From contig CAZSRC010000011.1 in the NCBI GenBank assembly GCA_964609365.1, positions 1-23,322 of the forward strand: DNA of 23,322 nt, written 5' to 3'. The position numbers and the translations under genes were made by a program. The notes below the pieces were generated by a model, which was not told where the DNA came from, did not search any database, and saw only the letters and a program-made list of their open reading frames with translations. Origin of the DNA: GCA-002840305 sp964609365. Lineage in GTDB: Bacteria > Patescibacteriota > Patescibacteriia > Patescibacteriales > UBA12465. Shown here in pieces: positions 6,559 to 13,731 of the stretch. Every line of letters begins with the position of its first letter. Positions within the stretch are counted from its first letter, which is position 1.

Positions 6559-6678
6559 TAATTTTTATAGCTATATAGCAGAAAGCTTCAACTGATATTT
6601 AATTAAAATAGACAATCATTATAATAAATTTATTTTATTTTTAAAATAAATAATACTGTAAATTTAGATAAAATTATC

Positions 6679-7557
6679 ATGAATAAAAAAGTAGTAAAAT
6701 TATTAAATTATTTATTAATAGGTTTTTTTAGTTTAATTTTTATAATTTTTTTAAATAGTTCTAATAAAAGTATTGATAATATTTCTGATAATAATTTATT
6801 AGAAGAAAAAGAGGATTTTAAGATTGAGAGTATTGTTAACGATATTGATCAAGATAATAAAGATTTAAAAAACAGTGAGGACATAAAGAATGAAAAAGAA
6901 AATATTAAAAATATAGAATTATATAAAATTATAACTGTTGTTGACGGGGATACTGTAAAAATATATATTAACAATAAATTAGAGTCAATCCGTATGATTG
7001 GTTTAGACACCCCAGAAACGGTTGACCCAAGAAAAGAGGTTCAATGTTTTGGTCTTGAGGCCTCTAAAAAGGCAAAAGAAATGTTAGAAGGTAAGAGTGT
7101 AATATTAGAAAAAGATGAAAGTCAGGGTGAACGAGATAAGTATGGAAGATTATTATTATACTTATATTTAGAGGACGGTACTTTTTTTAATAAATGGATG
7201 ATAGAAAATGGTTATGGTCACGAATATACTTATAATATACCATATAAATATCAAACTGAATTTAAAAATGCAGAAAAATATGCTAGAGAAAATAAACTAG
7301 GTCTCTGGGCTGATGATGCTTGTGTTGAGAGCGCTTCTTCGGATAGTATAAATAATGATTCTCAATCCAATGCTAATAGTCAAGAGCCTACAATAAGCGA
7401 AAGTGTTCAAATAATAGATGGTCCTCAGGTTAAAAAAAGCTCTACTGGAATATGTCATGAAAAAGGAACAACTTATTATGAAAGAACAAAGACTTTTATT
7501 CCTTATAGCTCAATAGAAGATTGTCTCAGTAGTGGTGGAAGAATGCCTAAGTCTTAA
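6679..7557 (+). CDS. Membrane-anchored thermonuclease (SNase) family protein
   Basis: The 292-residue protein has an N-terminal hydrophobic segment (about 9-26) that is a signal anchor or uncleaved signal. A low-complexity acidic linker follows (about 30-80), then a staphylococcal nuclease OB-fold domain (about 81-215). The Ca-binding and catalytic residues are visible: D91 in VVDGDT, R105 and D110-T111-x-E113 in RMIGLDTPE, and R147 in DKYGR. It should cut DNA or RNA outside the membrane, perhaps to feed nucleotide scavenging, as expected for a host-dependent bacterium. A Ser/Asn-rich linker leads to a C-terminal module with two cysteines (GICHEKGTTYYERT ... EDCLSSGGR) that could form a disulfide. 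Upstream is a 120-base AT-rich gap with a TATAAT at 6620-6625 but no convincing -35. There is no Shine-Dalgarno. A terminator follows. Confidence 0.92.
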   Translation: MNKKVVKLLNYLLIGFFSLIFIIFLNSSNKSIDNISDNNLLEEKEDFKIESIVNDIDQDNKDLKNSEDIKNEKENIKNIELYKIITVVDGDTVKIYINNKLESIRMIGLDTPETVDPRKEVQCFGLEASKKAKEMLEGKSVILEKDESQGERDKYGRLLLYLYLEDGTFFNKWMIENGYGHEYTYNIPYKYQTEFKNAEKYARENKLGLWADDACVESASSDSINNDSQSNANSQEPTISESVQIIDGPQVKKSSTGICHEKGTTYYERTKTFIPYSSIEDCLSSGGRMPKS

Positions 7558-7583
7558 ATATCTTAATAAACAAAAAAATCCAA

Positions 7584-7619
7584 CAAAAAAGTAGCTAAGC
7601 AAAACCTAGCTATTTTTTT
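7584..7619 (+). terminator. Intrinsic terminator after the thermonuclease gene
   Basis: A6 (7585-7590) and TAGCTA (7592-7597), with G7591 bulged, pair with TAGCTA (7607-7612) and the following T7. The stem is less GC-rich than the other terminators. Confidence 0.65.
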
Positions 7620-7635
7620 AAACTCAAAAATACTA

Positions 7636-7664
7636 TTGTCAGAGCTATTTTTCTTATGTATAAT
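7636..7664 (+). promoter_or_regulatory. Promoter of ileS
   Basis: TTGTCA (7636-7641) and TATAAT (7659-7664) are 17 bp apart. The predicted +1 near 7671 leaves a leader of about 25 bases. No T-box or other leader structure fits in that space. Confidence 0.8.
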
Positions 7665-7695
7665 AGCAATATAATTAAATTTTTAATCTAAAAAT

Positions 7696-10644
7696 ATGGA
7701 AAATAATAAAAATCAAGAGCAAAGCCTATCCGTTCCTGATTTAGAAAAAATAGCCTTAGATTTCTGGAATAATAATAATATTTTTGATAAATCTATTGAA
7801 AAAGAAGCTCCTAGGGGTGATTATATTTTTTATGATGGACCACCTTTTGCTACCGGAACACCTCATTATGGCCATATTGTTGGTCAAATTTTAAAAGACT
7901 TGGTTCCTAGATTTTTTACTATGAATGGCTATAGAGTTGACAGAAAATGGGGCTGGGATTGCCACGGTCTTCCAATTGAAAATATTGTTGAAAAAGAAAT
8001 GGGAACAAAGAGTAAAAAATCAATTGAGGAATTAGGAATAGAAAAATTTAATAATTCTTGTAGATCTAAAGTTTTGGAATATTCTCAGGAGTGGTATAAA
8101 ATTTCAGATAAACTAGGAAGATTTGTAGACAAAAAGAATGCTTATCATACTATGGACTTAGATTATATGGAGTCAATCTGGTGGGTATTTAAAACTTTAT
8201 TTGAAAAAGATTTAATTTATAAAGATTATCGCTCAATGCATGTTTGCCCTAGATGTGAGACCACCTTATCTCAATCTGAGGTTGCTGAGGGCTATCAAAA
8301 TATAAAAGATTTATCTTGTATAGCTAAATTTCCTCTTTTAGAAGAAGAAAATACTTTTGTTTTAGCTTGGACTACAACACCTTGGACTTTAATTGCCAAT
8401 ACAGCACTAGCTGTTGGAGAGGATGTTGATTATGTAAAAATAAGTTGCCAGAAAGAAGACTTGTCAACTGAGAATTATATTTTAGCTAAAGAAAGATTAG
8501 CTGATGTCTTAAAGGATAAAAAATTTGAAATTATTAAAGAGTTTAAAGGCAAAGATCTTTTAACTAAAAAATATAAAGCCCTTTTTGATTATTATATAAA
8601 TGATGAAAAAATAAAAAATAAAGAAAATTCTTGGATGATTTATAGTGCTGATTTTGTAAATACAGAAGATGGTACCGGAGTTGTGCATATTGCCCCAGCT
8701 TTTGGACAAGATGATATGAATCTCGGTAAAGACAAAAATCTTGCTTTTATTCAGCATGTTGGTATTGATGGATTTTTCAAAGAAGAAACTTTAGAATTTG
8801 AAGGTCTTAATGTTAAGCCTAGCGGTGATCATATGACCACCGATATCGAAATAATAAAGTATTTAGCCGGAAAAAATTTATTATTTTCTAAAGAAAAATA
8901 TGAGCATAGTTATCCTCATTGTTGGAGATGCGACACACCTTTAATAAATTATGCTACTTCATCTTGGTTTATTGCTGTTACTAAAATAAAAAAAGAACTT
9001 TTAGAAGAAGCCGCAAAAATTAATTGGTCACCTGATTATATTAAAGATGGTAGATTTGGTAATTGGTTAGAGGGAGCTAGAGATTGGTCAATCTCTCGCC
9101 AAAGATTTTGGGCTAGTCCTTTGCCAATTTGGGAGTGTGCTTGCGGAGAAAGAAAAGTTATTGGCTCTATTGAAGAATTAGAAAGATTATCAGGGCAAAA
9201 AATAAATGATATTCACAAAGATATTGTTGATGAAATTTCTTTTTCTTGTCCTACTTGTAGTGGAAAAATGAAAAGAATCCCTGATGTTTTAGATTGTTGG
9301 TTTGAAAGCGCATCAATGCCTTACGCTCAACTTCATTATCCTTTTGAAAATAAAGAAAAATTTGAAAATAATTTTCCAGCAGAATTTATTGCCGAGGGCA
9401 TTGATCAAACTAGAGCTTGGTTTTATTATTTACATGTTATTTCAGTTGCTCTTTTTGGAAAAAACGCTTTTAAAAATGTTATTGTTAATGGAATGGTATT
9501 AGCTGAAGATGGAAAAAAGATGTCTAAAAAATTAAAGAATTATCCTGATCCTTTAATGATTTTAGATAAATATGGAGCTGATGCTTTAAGAGCCTATCTT
9601 TTTTCTTCTCCCGTTGTCCAGGCTGAAAATTTTAATTTTTCCGAAAAAGGTGTTGAGGATGCTTTAAGAAAAAATATTATGTTAATTAATAATATTTATA
9701 ACTTTTATCAAATGTATTCAGATGCTTTAATAGAAGAAAATTATGAAAAGTATCAAGAAAGTAAAAATATTCTAGATCTTTGGATTTTGGAGAAGTTAAA
9801 TATATTAATATTTGAAGTTGAGTCATTGATGAATTCCTATAATCCTGTTAAGGCCATGAGGGCAATTACAGTTTTTATTGATGAGCTGTCTAACTGGTAT
9901 TTAAGAAGAAGTAGAGATAGGTTAAAGGGTGATGATTTTTCAGATAAGATTTTTGCTCTTTCTACTATGAGATTTATTTTTATAGAGTTATCAAAAACAA
10001 TAGCCCCTTTTATGCCTTTTATTTCTGAAAGTTTATGGCAAAGAGTTATGGGTTATAATTTTCAAAAAGCAAATAAGTCCGTTCATTTAGAAAAATGGCC
10101 AGAAAGTAAGCAATCTAAAAATAATAATATCTTAGATAAAATGGAGTTTATTAGATCAATTATTGAACTTGGTCTATCAAAGAGAGATGAGGTAAAAATA
10201 AAAGTTAGACAAATTTTAAACTCAGCCACAATAATAGCAGCAAAAGAAAAAATAATAACCGATCAAGATTATATTGATCTAATCAAAGAAGAGTTAAACG
10301 TTAAATCTATTAAATGGCAAAATTCTGATGACACTAATTTATTAGTTAATTTGGATACAGAAATAAGTCCAGAATTAAAAAGAGAGGGCCTTAAAAGGGA
10401 TTTGATTAGATTGATAAATATGCTTCGCAAGGAGCTAGGGTTGTCCTTAGTTGATAAAGCTTCTCTTGTAATATCCAGTAATGATCCCGACCTCCCTATA
10501 ATATTATCTAATTTTTATGAAGATTTAAAAAAAGAAACACTCTCAGAAAATATTATTTTGAATGAAGAATTAGATCACTTAGATATCAAGAAGGAGTTTT
10601 CATTTAATGATAATAAAATTATCATTGGAATTAAAAAAATATAA
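7696..10644 (+). CDS. ileS: Isoleucyl-tRNA synthetase, type 2 (eukaryote-like)
   Basis: This 982-residue class I synthetase charges tRNA-Ile with isoleucine using ATP. The HIGH-type motif lies in PPFATGTPHYGHIVG (residues 49-63, HYGH at 57-60) and the KMSKS-type motif is KMSKK (608-612). The wording PPFATGxPHYGH, rather than the common bacterial PPYANGxxHxGH, marks the type 2 IleS group shared with archaea and eukaryotes, some members of which resist mupirocin. An editing domain interrupts the Rossmann fold (WTTTPWTLIANTALAV and GTGVVHIAPAFGQDD). Cysteine pairs (CPRCETT; CACGE; CPTCSG) suggest zinc sites. A C-terminal anticodon-binding region follows. Length is slightly below the usual 1,030-1,050. 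It is a single-gene transcription unit with its own promoter and terminator and no Shine-Dalgarno. Confidence 0.98.
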   Translation: MENNKNQEQSLSVPDLEKIALDFWNNNNIFDKSIEKEAPRGDYIFYDGPPFATGTPHYGHIVGQILKDLVPRFFTMNGYRVDRKWGWDCHGLPIENIVEKEMGTKSKKSIEELGIEKFNNSCRSKVLEYSQEWYKISDKLGRFVDKKNAYHTMDLDYMESIWWVFKTLFEKDLIYKDYRSMHVCPRCETTLSQSEVAEGYQNIKDLSCIAKFPLLEEENTFVLAWTTTPWTLIANTALAVGEDVDYVKISCQKEDLSTENYILAKERLADVLKDKKFEIIKEFKGKDLLTKKYKALFDYYINDEKIKNKENSWMIYSADFVNTEDGTGVVHIAPAFGQDDMNLGKDKNLAFIQHVGIDGFFKEETLEFEGLNVKPSGDHMTTDIEIIKYLAGKNLLFSKEKYEHSYPHCWRCDTPLINYATSSWFIAVTKIKKELLEEAAKINWSPDYIKDGRFGNWLEGARDWSISRQRFWASPLPIWECACGERKVIGSIEELERLSGQKINDIHKDIVDEISFSCPTCSGKMKRIPDVLDCWFESASMPYAQLHYPFENKEKFENNFPAEFIAEGIDQTRAWFYYLHVISVALFGKNAFKNVIVNGMVLAEDGKKMSKKLKNYPDPLMILDKYGADALRAYLFSSPVVQAENFNFSEKGVEDALRKNIMLINNIYNFYQMYSDALIEENYEKYQESKNILDLWILEKLNILIFEVESLMNSYNPVKAMRAITVFIDELSNWYLRRSRDRLKGDDFSDKIFALSTMRFIFIELSKTIAPFMPFISESLWQRVMGYNFQKANKSVHLEKWPESKQSKNNNILDKMEFIRSIIELGLSKRDEVKIKVRQILNSATIIAAKEKIITDQDYIDLIKEELNVKSIKWQNSDDTNLLVNLDTEISPELKREGLKRDLIRLINMLRKELGLSLVDKASLVISSNDPDLPIILSNFYEDLKKETLSENIILNEELDHLDIKKEFSFNDNKIIIGIKKI

Positions 10645-10666
10645 TCTTTATTTTTGTATTGAAAAT

Positions 10667-10697
10667 AAAAAAGTGGACATTTTTTGTCCACTTTTTG
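10667..10697. terminator. Bidirectional terminator between ileS and the repeat-protein gene
   Basis: GTGGACA (10673-10679) pairs perfectly with TGTCCAC (10685-10691), extended by A5 and T5 into a 12-bp stem with a 5-base loop. It ends both ileS (plus) and the minus-strand gene that stops at 10726. Its stem sequence resembles that of the terminators at 5358 and 3466. Confidence 0.9.
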
Positions 10698-10725
10698 TTA
10701 TTTTGTTTTAGAAATCTTCTTCTTT

Positions 10726-11352
10726 TTATTGTATTTTAGAAAAAGTATCCTTAATACCATCATAGTAAATAAATTCCTTTGAGCTTAGTCTTATCCCAAG
10801 TCCGATTCTTTTTAAATTTGCCGTCTGATCACCATTTACTCCTATTACTATAAAAGAGTTCCTAGCTTCTTGAATTAGAATTATTCCAAAAACAAGACTG
10901 GCATTTTTATAGGCGTATTGTTTAATTATTATTGCAAATGCTGCGATTGACTCATACCCAGATTTTTGAAATAAGCATATTCCTATAAAAAATTCTGCAT
11001 TTTTTCTGGCTTTTTGATAAAAAACAATTCCAGCAAAGAAATCTGACCTTTTTTTTGATCTTTGATATAAAAGAATTCCGAAATAAGAAATAGCGTCAAT
11101 TTTTGCATACTGAAAAATTCCAGCACTAAAAATTGAAATAGTGTTTTCCTCAGATTTTTGAAAAATTGTTATTAAAGAATAAATACTACCACTGTCCACC
11201 TCTCCTCCGAAAAAAGAATAGTAGTTGCCCTTTATTTTATAAGGAAGGGATAAGGCAAATATTGCCATTAATAGATAGATATTTTCTATTCCTAAATAAT
11301 AAAAAAACAGAACAGAAGAAAGCGCTAAGAATAAATTACTGAAAAAGAACAT
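10726..11352 (-). CDS. Membrane-anchored protein of seven or eight 16-residue repeats
   Basis: I do not recognise this 208-residue family. Residues 1-40 hold two hydrophobic segments, so the protein is membrane-anchored. From about residue 56 it consists of tandem units of exactly 16 residues: 56-71, 72-87, 88-103, 104-119, 120-135, 136-151 and 152-167, then a final unit one residue shorter. Each unit has a hydrophobic beta-type stretch (FFxGIxxYQ), an invariant Gln (Q65, 81, 97, 113, 129, 145, 161, then 176), and a polar turn ending in [AS]xxxx[AST] (for example QKARKNA). The regular short period and alternating strands suggest a beta-solenoid or a stacked beta-hairpin. The C-terminal end (IGLGIRLSSKEFIYYDG) caps it. 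This gene has a perfect Shine-Dalgarno, unlike its neighbours, and its own promoter. A surface or envelope role is inference. Confidence 0.82.
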   Translation of the reverse strand: MFFFSNLFLALSSVLFFYYLGIENIYLLMAIFALSLPYKIKGNYYSFFGGEVDSGSIYSLITIFQKSEENTISIFSAGIFQYAKIDAISYFGILLYQRSKKRSDFFAGIVFYQKARKNAEFFIGICLFQKSGYESIAAFAIIIKQYAYKNASLVFGIILIQEARNSFIVIGVNGDQTANLKRIGLGIRLSSKEFIYYDGIKDTFSKIQ

Positions 11353-11356
11353 TTTT

Positions 11357-11365
11357 ACCTCCTTT
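11357..11365 (-). promoter_or_regulatory. Strong Shine-Dalgarno AAAGGAGGT
   Basis: On the minus strand AAAGGAGGT ends four bases before the ATG at 11352. It is the only full-length Shine-Dalgarno found at any gene in this window and it fixes the start codon. Confidence 0.9.
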
Positions 11366-11396
11366 ATTTATTAATTTTAATTTTTATTAATTTTTA

Positions 11397-11425
11397 ATAT
11401 TAACCTATTTTTTATATTTTGTCAA
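11397..11425 (-). promoter_or_regulatory. Promoter of the 16-residue repeat gene
   Basis: On the minus strand TTGACA (11425-11420) and TAATAT (11402-11397) are 17 bp apart. The predicted +1 is near 11390, giving a leader of about 38 bases that includes the Shine-Dalgarno. Confidence 0.8.
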
Positions 11426-11433
11426 TTACCTCA

Positions 11434-11470
11434 ATAAAAAAACAAGAGATTTTACTCTCTTGTTTTTTTA
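11434..11470. terminator. Terminator of the 270-aa minus-strand gene
   Basis: AACAAGAGA (11441-11449) pairs perfectly with TCTCTTGTT (11456-11464), flanked by A7 and T6. It lies just beyond the stop of the gene at 11483 and immediately upstream of the next promoter, so it insulates the two minus-strand units. Confidence 0.88.
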
Positions 11471-11482
11471 TTTTGATTGATA

Positions 11483-12295
11483 TTAAAAGCCAACTTTTCC
11501 TGTTCCACTGACAGCGCCTTTTACTCCTCTCATATCTTTGTATTTAGCTTCTTTTTCTGTTTTTATTTTTTGATATTTCTCAGCAAGCTCGCTAGTTAAA
11601 AATGTATTTTCTACATCATCAGTTAAAACCTTTAATCCATCTTCTAATTTTGAGCCACCAATACCTAAAAATCCTTTTTTACCATTACTATATCCAAGAT
11701 TTTTGATAGTTTTATTGATTGATGATTTTGATACAATTTCGTATCCATCAGCTCCATACATGCAGTTTTTTAAACTTTCCTCTGTTTTTCCAGGATTTAA
11801 GGTCTTGTCTCTTGTTTGTTCTGCTCTAATTTCTAGATTTTTTGCTACTCTAGTACTACCTTTTTCTTCTACGTTTTTAACAAGACCACTTAAACTCATT
11901 AATTCTAGGTATTTTACTGAGGAATAAAATTTATCTTCACCTTTATTTTTAAGAATTTCTGCTAATTTATTTTGAGTATCCTTAATCTCTTCAATTGAGT
12001 AACCCAAATTTTCCATAGCTCTTTTATATGACTCAGCCTTATTTTTTCCAATTTTTTCCAAGTAAACTAATTCTCCATTTTCTGTTCTAGCAAGATAATC
12101 TTCTTGATCTTTTGTGATCCCTCCTCTAATTTCAGAGATCTTTTTTTCACTAATACTTTTATCTGTATTTTTTTCCTCAGTAATTTCCATTTTGCTTAAT
12201 TCCAATTCTTCTTTACTCTTTTTTTCTACAAGATTTTCACCTTGTTTTTTTTCTAAAGCCTCATTATTAGGCGTTGTTTTTTCAAAGTTTTTCAT
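11483..12295 (-). CDS. Unknown protein, 270 aa, charged N-terminus
   Basis: I do not recognise this protein. The first 60 residues are low-complexity and rich in Lys and Glu, probably disordered. The part from about 65 to 130 is helical (ARTENGELVYLEKIGKNKAESYKRAMENLGYSIEEIKDTQNKLAEIL). Around 165-225 there are Gly-rich turns (MYGADGYEIV, NGKKGFLGIGGSKL) and the last 40 residues are basic. It has one Cys and no signal peptide or membrane segment, so it is likely cytoplasmic. It is transcribed alone from an extended -10 promoter with a leader of about 90 bases that contains an AT-only hairpin ending 16 bases before the ATG. Its neighbours are also unknowns, so context says little. Confidence 0.75.
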   Translation of the reverse strand: MKNFEKTTPNNEALEKKQGENLVEKKSKEELELSKMEITEEKNTDKSISEKKISEIRGGITKDQEDYLARTENGELVYLEKIGKNKAESYKRAMENLGYSIEEIKDTQNKLAEILKNKGEDKFYSSVKYLELMSLSGLVKNVEEKGSTRVAKNLEIRAEQTRDKTLNPGKTEESLKNCMYGADGYEIVSKSSINKTIKNLGYSNGKKGFLGIGGSKLEDGLKVLTDDVENTFLTSELAEKYQKIKTEKEAKYKDMRGVKGAVSGTGKVGF

Positions 12296-12310
12296 ATTTT
12301 TTTAAAATTT

Positions 12311-12348
12311 ATAATTATAATATTTATTTTTTAAATAATTATAATTAT
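12311..12348 (-). other. AT-only hairpin in the leader of the 270-aa gene
   Basis: ATAATTATAAT (12311-12321) pairs with its reverse complement at 12338-12348. An inner ATTTA/TAAAT stem (12322-12326 with 12332-12336) extends it to 16 bp with one bulged base and a 5-base loop. It sits between the predicted +1 (near 12385) and the ATG at 12295. It could modulate translation, or reflect AT-rich composition. Confidence 0.35.
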
Positions 12349-12391
12349 TTAATTAATATTCATTTTTTAGTTTTTATTAAAATACATTATT

Positions 12392-12400
12392 ATTATAGCA
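12392..12400 (-). promoter_or_regulatory. Extended -10 promoter of the 270-aa gene
   Basis: On the minus strand TGCTATAAT spans 12400-12392. The -35 region 17 bp upstream (TTTTTC) is poor. The predicted +1 is near 12385. Confidence 0.65.
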
Positions 12401-12415
12401 GGTTTTTATTTTTTG

Positions 12416-12448
12416 AAAAAGCCCTTGTGTTAACAAGGGCTTTTTTTT
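12416..12448. terminator. Terminator of the 107-aa minus-strand gene
   Basis: GCCCTTGT (12421-12428) pairs perfectly with ACAAGGGC (12433-12440) around a 4-base loop, flanked by A5 and T8. For the minus strand it ends the gene that stops at 12467. Confidence 0.88.
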
Positions 12449-12466
12449 GTTTTTTAGCCCCTTTTT

Positions 12467-12790
12467 TTAATTGTAGGACATTGTAAAAAGCTTTCTATGC
12501 TCAGCTTTTTGTTTGTCCTGAATTTGTTGGACCAAGCTTCCTTTCGGGAAGTTAATTAAGGCTGATGGGCCCTCCTCTTTTTTTTCATCTGTTTTATTTT
12601 TTTTAAAAAAAATGGGTTTCTCGAAAAAAAATGCTAACCCTATTTTTTTAAGAAAAAATTCAATTTTTTCGTAATTTTTCAGATGATCCAAAATAGGCAT
12701 CTTGCCTCTAGCCATTCTTTCCTTTCCTCTCTCTTTTTCCCTGCTTATTCTTTTCAGGTACTCAAAAAAATCTTCTTTGTCATCTTTCAT
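12467..12790 (-). CDS. Unknown small basic protein, 107 aa
   Basis: I do not recognise this protein. It is strongly charged: the N-terminal 30 residues are a Lys/Arg/Glu helix (FFEYLKRISREKERGKERMA), followed by an amphipathic middle (KNYEKIEFFLKKIGLAFFFEKPIFFKK) and a polar C-terminus containing PSALINFPKGSLVQQIQDKQKAEHR. There is no signal peptide. A consensus promoter upstream and a strong terminator downstream make it a real transcription unit. The ATG at 12790 has a 46-base leader with no Shine-Dalgarno. It is divergent from the gene at 12946, and the two promoters' -35 boxes are only 16 bp apart, so the pair may be regulated together. Confidence 0.7.
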   Translation of the reverse strand: MKDDKEDFFEYLKRISREKERGKERMARGKMPILDHLKNYEKIEFFLKKIGLAFFFEKPIFFKKNKTDEKKEEGPSALINFPKGSLVQQIQDKQKAEHRKLFTMSYN

Positions 12791-12842
12791 TGTTGTCTTT
12801 TATTTTGGTGTTTTTAAAAAACTTCAAATTTTTATTAATTTA

Positions 12843-12871
12843 ATAATATCAAATTTTCGCCAAAATGTCAA
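12843..12871 (-). promoter_or_regulatory. Consensus promoter of the 107-aa gene
   Basis: On the minus strand TTGACA (12871-12866) and TATTAT (12848-12843) are 17 bp apart with an extended TGA before the -10. It is back to back with the plus-strand promoter at 12888. Confidence 0.85.
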
Positions 12872-12887
12872 TAGCTGGGATTTTTGT

Positions 12888-12916
12888 TTGACAAAAGCCC
12901 TTTATTATTATATATT
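12888..12916 (+). promoter_or_regulatory. Promoter of the QxxLDF-motif gene
   Basis: TTGACA (12888-12893) and TATATT (12911-12916) are 17 bp apart. The predicted +1 near 12923 lies in a pure AT stretch, leaving about 23 bases to the ATG at 12946. Additional TATAAT matches at 12922 and 12927 are too far from the -35. Confidence 0.75.
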
Positions 12917-12945
12917 TTATATATAATATAATAATTTTTTAAAAT

Positions 12946-13656
12946 ATGAAAAATTTTAATAGTCAATTTCGTTTAGATTTTCCAGAAAATGAAGTTAAGA
13001 AAAATGAAAAGGATCAGTATGAATTAGACTTTCCTCCTCATCCAAAAAGTAAAGAAAAAAAAATAAAAAAAACAAGCAAAGTGCTTGAAAATTTTGACGA
13101 TCAACTAGAGATAGATTTTACTTCTACTGAAAAAAATGAAATAACTCCTCAAAATGATTTATTGAATGAAGGTGCTATAACCTCATCAGATGAAAAGCAG
13201 AAAAATATTTCTTTTCCTAAAAATGATGATGACCCTGCTCATGAATACTATGGAAGATTTGCAGAAAATAAAAATAATAAAACAAGAAAAGGAAACTCCT
13301 CTGAATCTGGCAGAAAGTTCAATGAAGTTCCGGCAGAGATAAAGGTAATTTTTAGTAAACTTAAAAATAAAGCTAAAAATAATATCCGCTTTCTAACAGG
13401 TTCAAATGATATTGATTTTAAAAAATTGATTATTTCTGCTAAAAATAATGGGGATAGAAAGATTTTAGCATTACTAGGGGTTTGTAGTAAGATTGATAGT
13501 ATTGATAGAAAGATTAAAAGATCTGATATAAATAATGCTATTTTAGCCTGGCAAGATATATTAAAATCTGGAGGAGGGGCTTCTTTATTTATTTCAGAAG
13601 AATTAAAAATAGAAGAGTTTAAAATAGTTGAAAGGAAACTCAAAGAAATGCTTTAA
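12946..13656 (+). CDS. Unknown protein with three QxxLDF-type motifs, 236 aa
   Basis: I do not recognise the family. The N-terminal 130 residues are polar and low-complexity, probably disordered, and contain three copies of one short motif: QFRLDF (7-12), QYELDF (24-29) and QLEIDF (53-58), the first two followed by Pro. Repeated short motifs in a disordered tail usually mean multivalent binding to a partner. The pattern Q-x-x-[LI]-x-F resembles bacterial sliding-clamp binding motifs of the hexapeptide type; that is only a resemblance. The C-terminal 105 residues look folded and helical (VPAEIKVIFSKLKNKAKNNI ... RKILALLGVCSKIDSIDRKI ... LFISEELKIEEFKIVERKL). No signal or membrane segment is seen. 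The gene has a consensus promoter and a strong terminator. It diverges from the 107-aa gene. Confidence 0.8.
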   Translation: MKNFNSQFRLDFPENEVKKNEKDQYELDFPPHPKSKEKKIKKTSKVLENFDDQLEIDFTSTEKNEITPQNDLLNEGAITSSDEKQKNISFPKNDDDPAHEYYGRFAENKNNKTRKGNSSESGRKFNEVPAEIKVIFSKLKNKAKNNIRFLTGSNDIDFKKLIISAKNNGDRKILALLGVCSKIDSIDRKIKRSDINNAILAWQDILKSGGGASLFISEELKIEEFKIVERKLKEML

Positions 13657-13673
13657 TTCTATTTTATTATATT

Positions 13674-13703
13674 TAGGCCCATTTTTTGGGCCTTTTTGTT
13701 TTT
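13674..13703 (+). terminator. Intrinsic terminator after the QxxLDF-motif gene
   Basis: AGGCCCA (13675-13681) pairs perfectly with TGGGCCT (13687-13693), followed by T5-G-T-rich sequence. Confidence 0.88.
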
Positions 13704-13715
13704 TTTATTTAAATA

Positions 13716-13731
13716 TGGCATAATTAAATAA
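13716..13731 (+). promoter_or_regulatory. Extended -10 promoter, leaderless start at 13731
   Basis: TGGCATAAT spans 13716-13724. The predicted +1 (7 bases past the -10) is 13731, the A of the ATG. The preceding terminator leaves no room for an upstream leader. Confidence 0.6.

Noticed and set aside
6629..6652. AT-only hairpin upstream of the thermonuclease gene as a terminator
   Set aside because: It has no G or C pairs and no T run after the stem; composition explains it.
13248..13643. Long antisense frame opposite the QxxLDF-motif gene
   Set aside because: It is a hydrophobic shadow of the Lys/Glu-rich plus-strand gene, without its own start signals.
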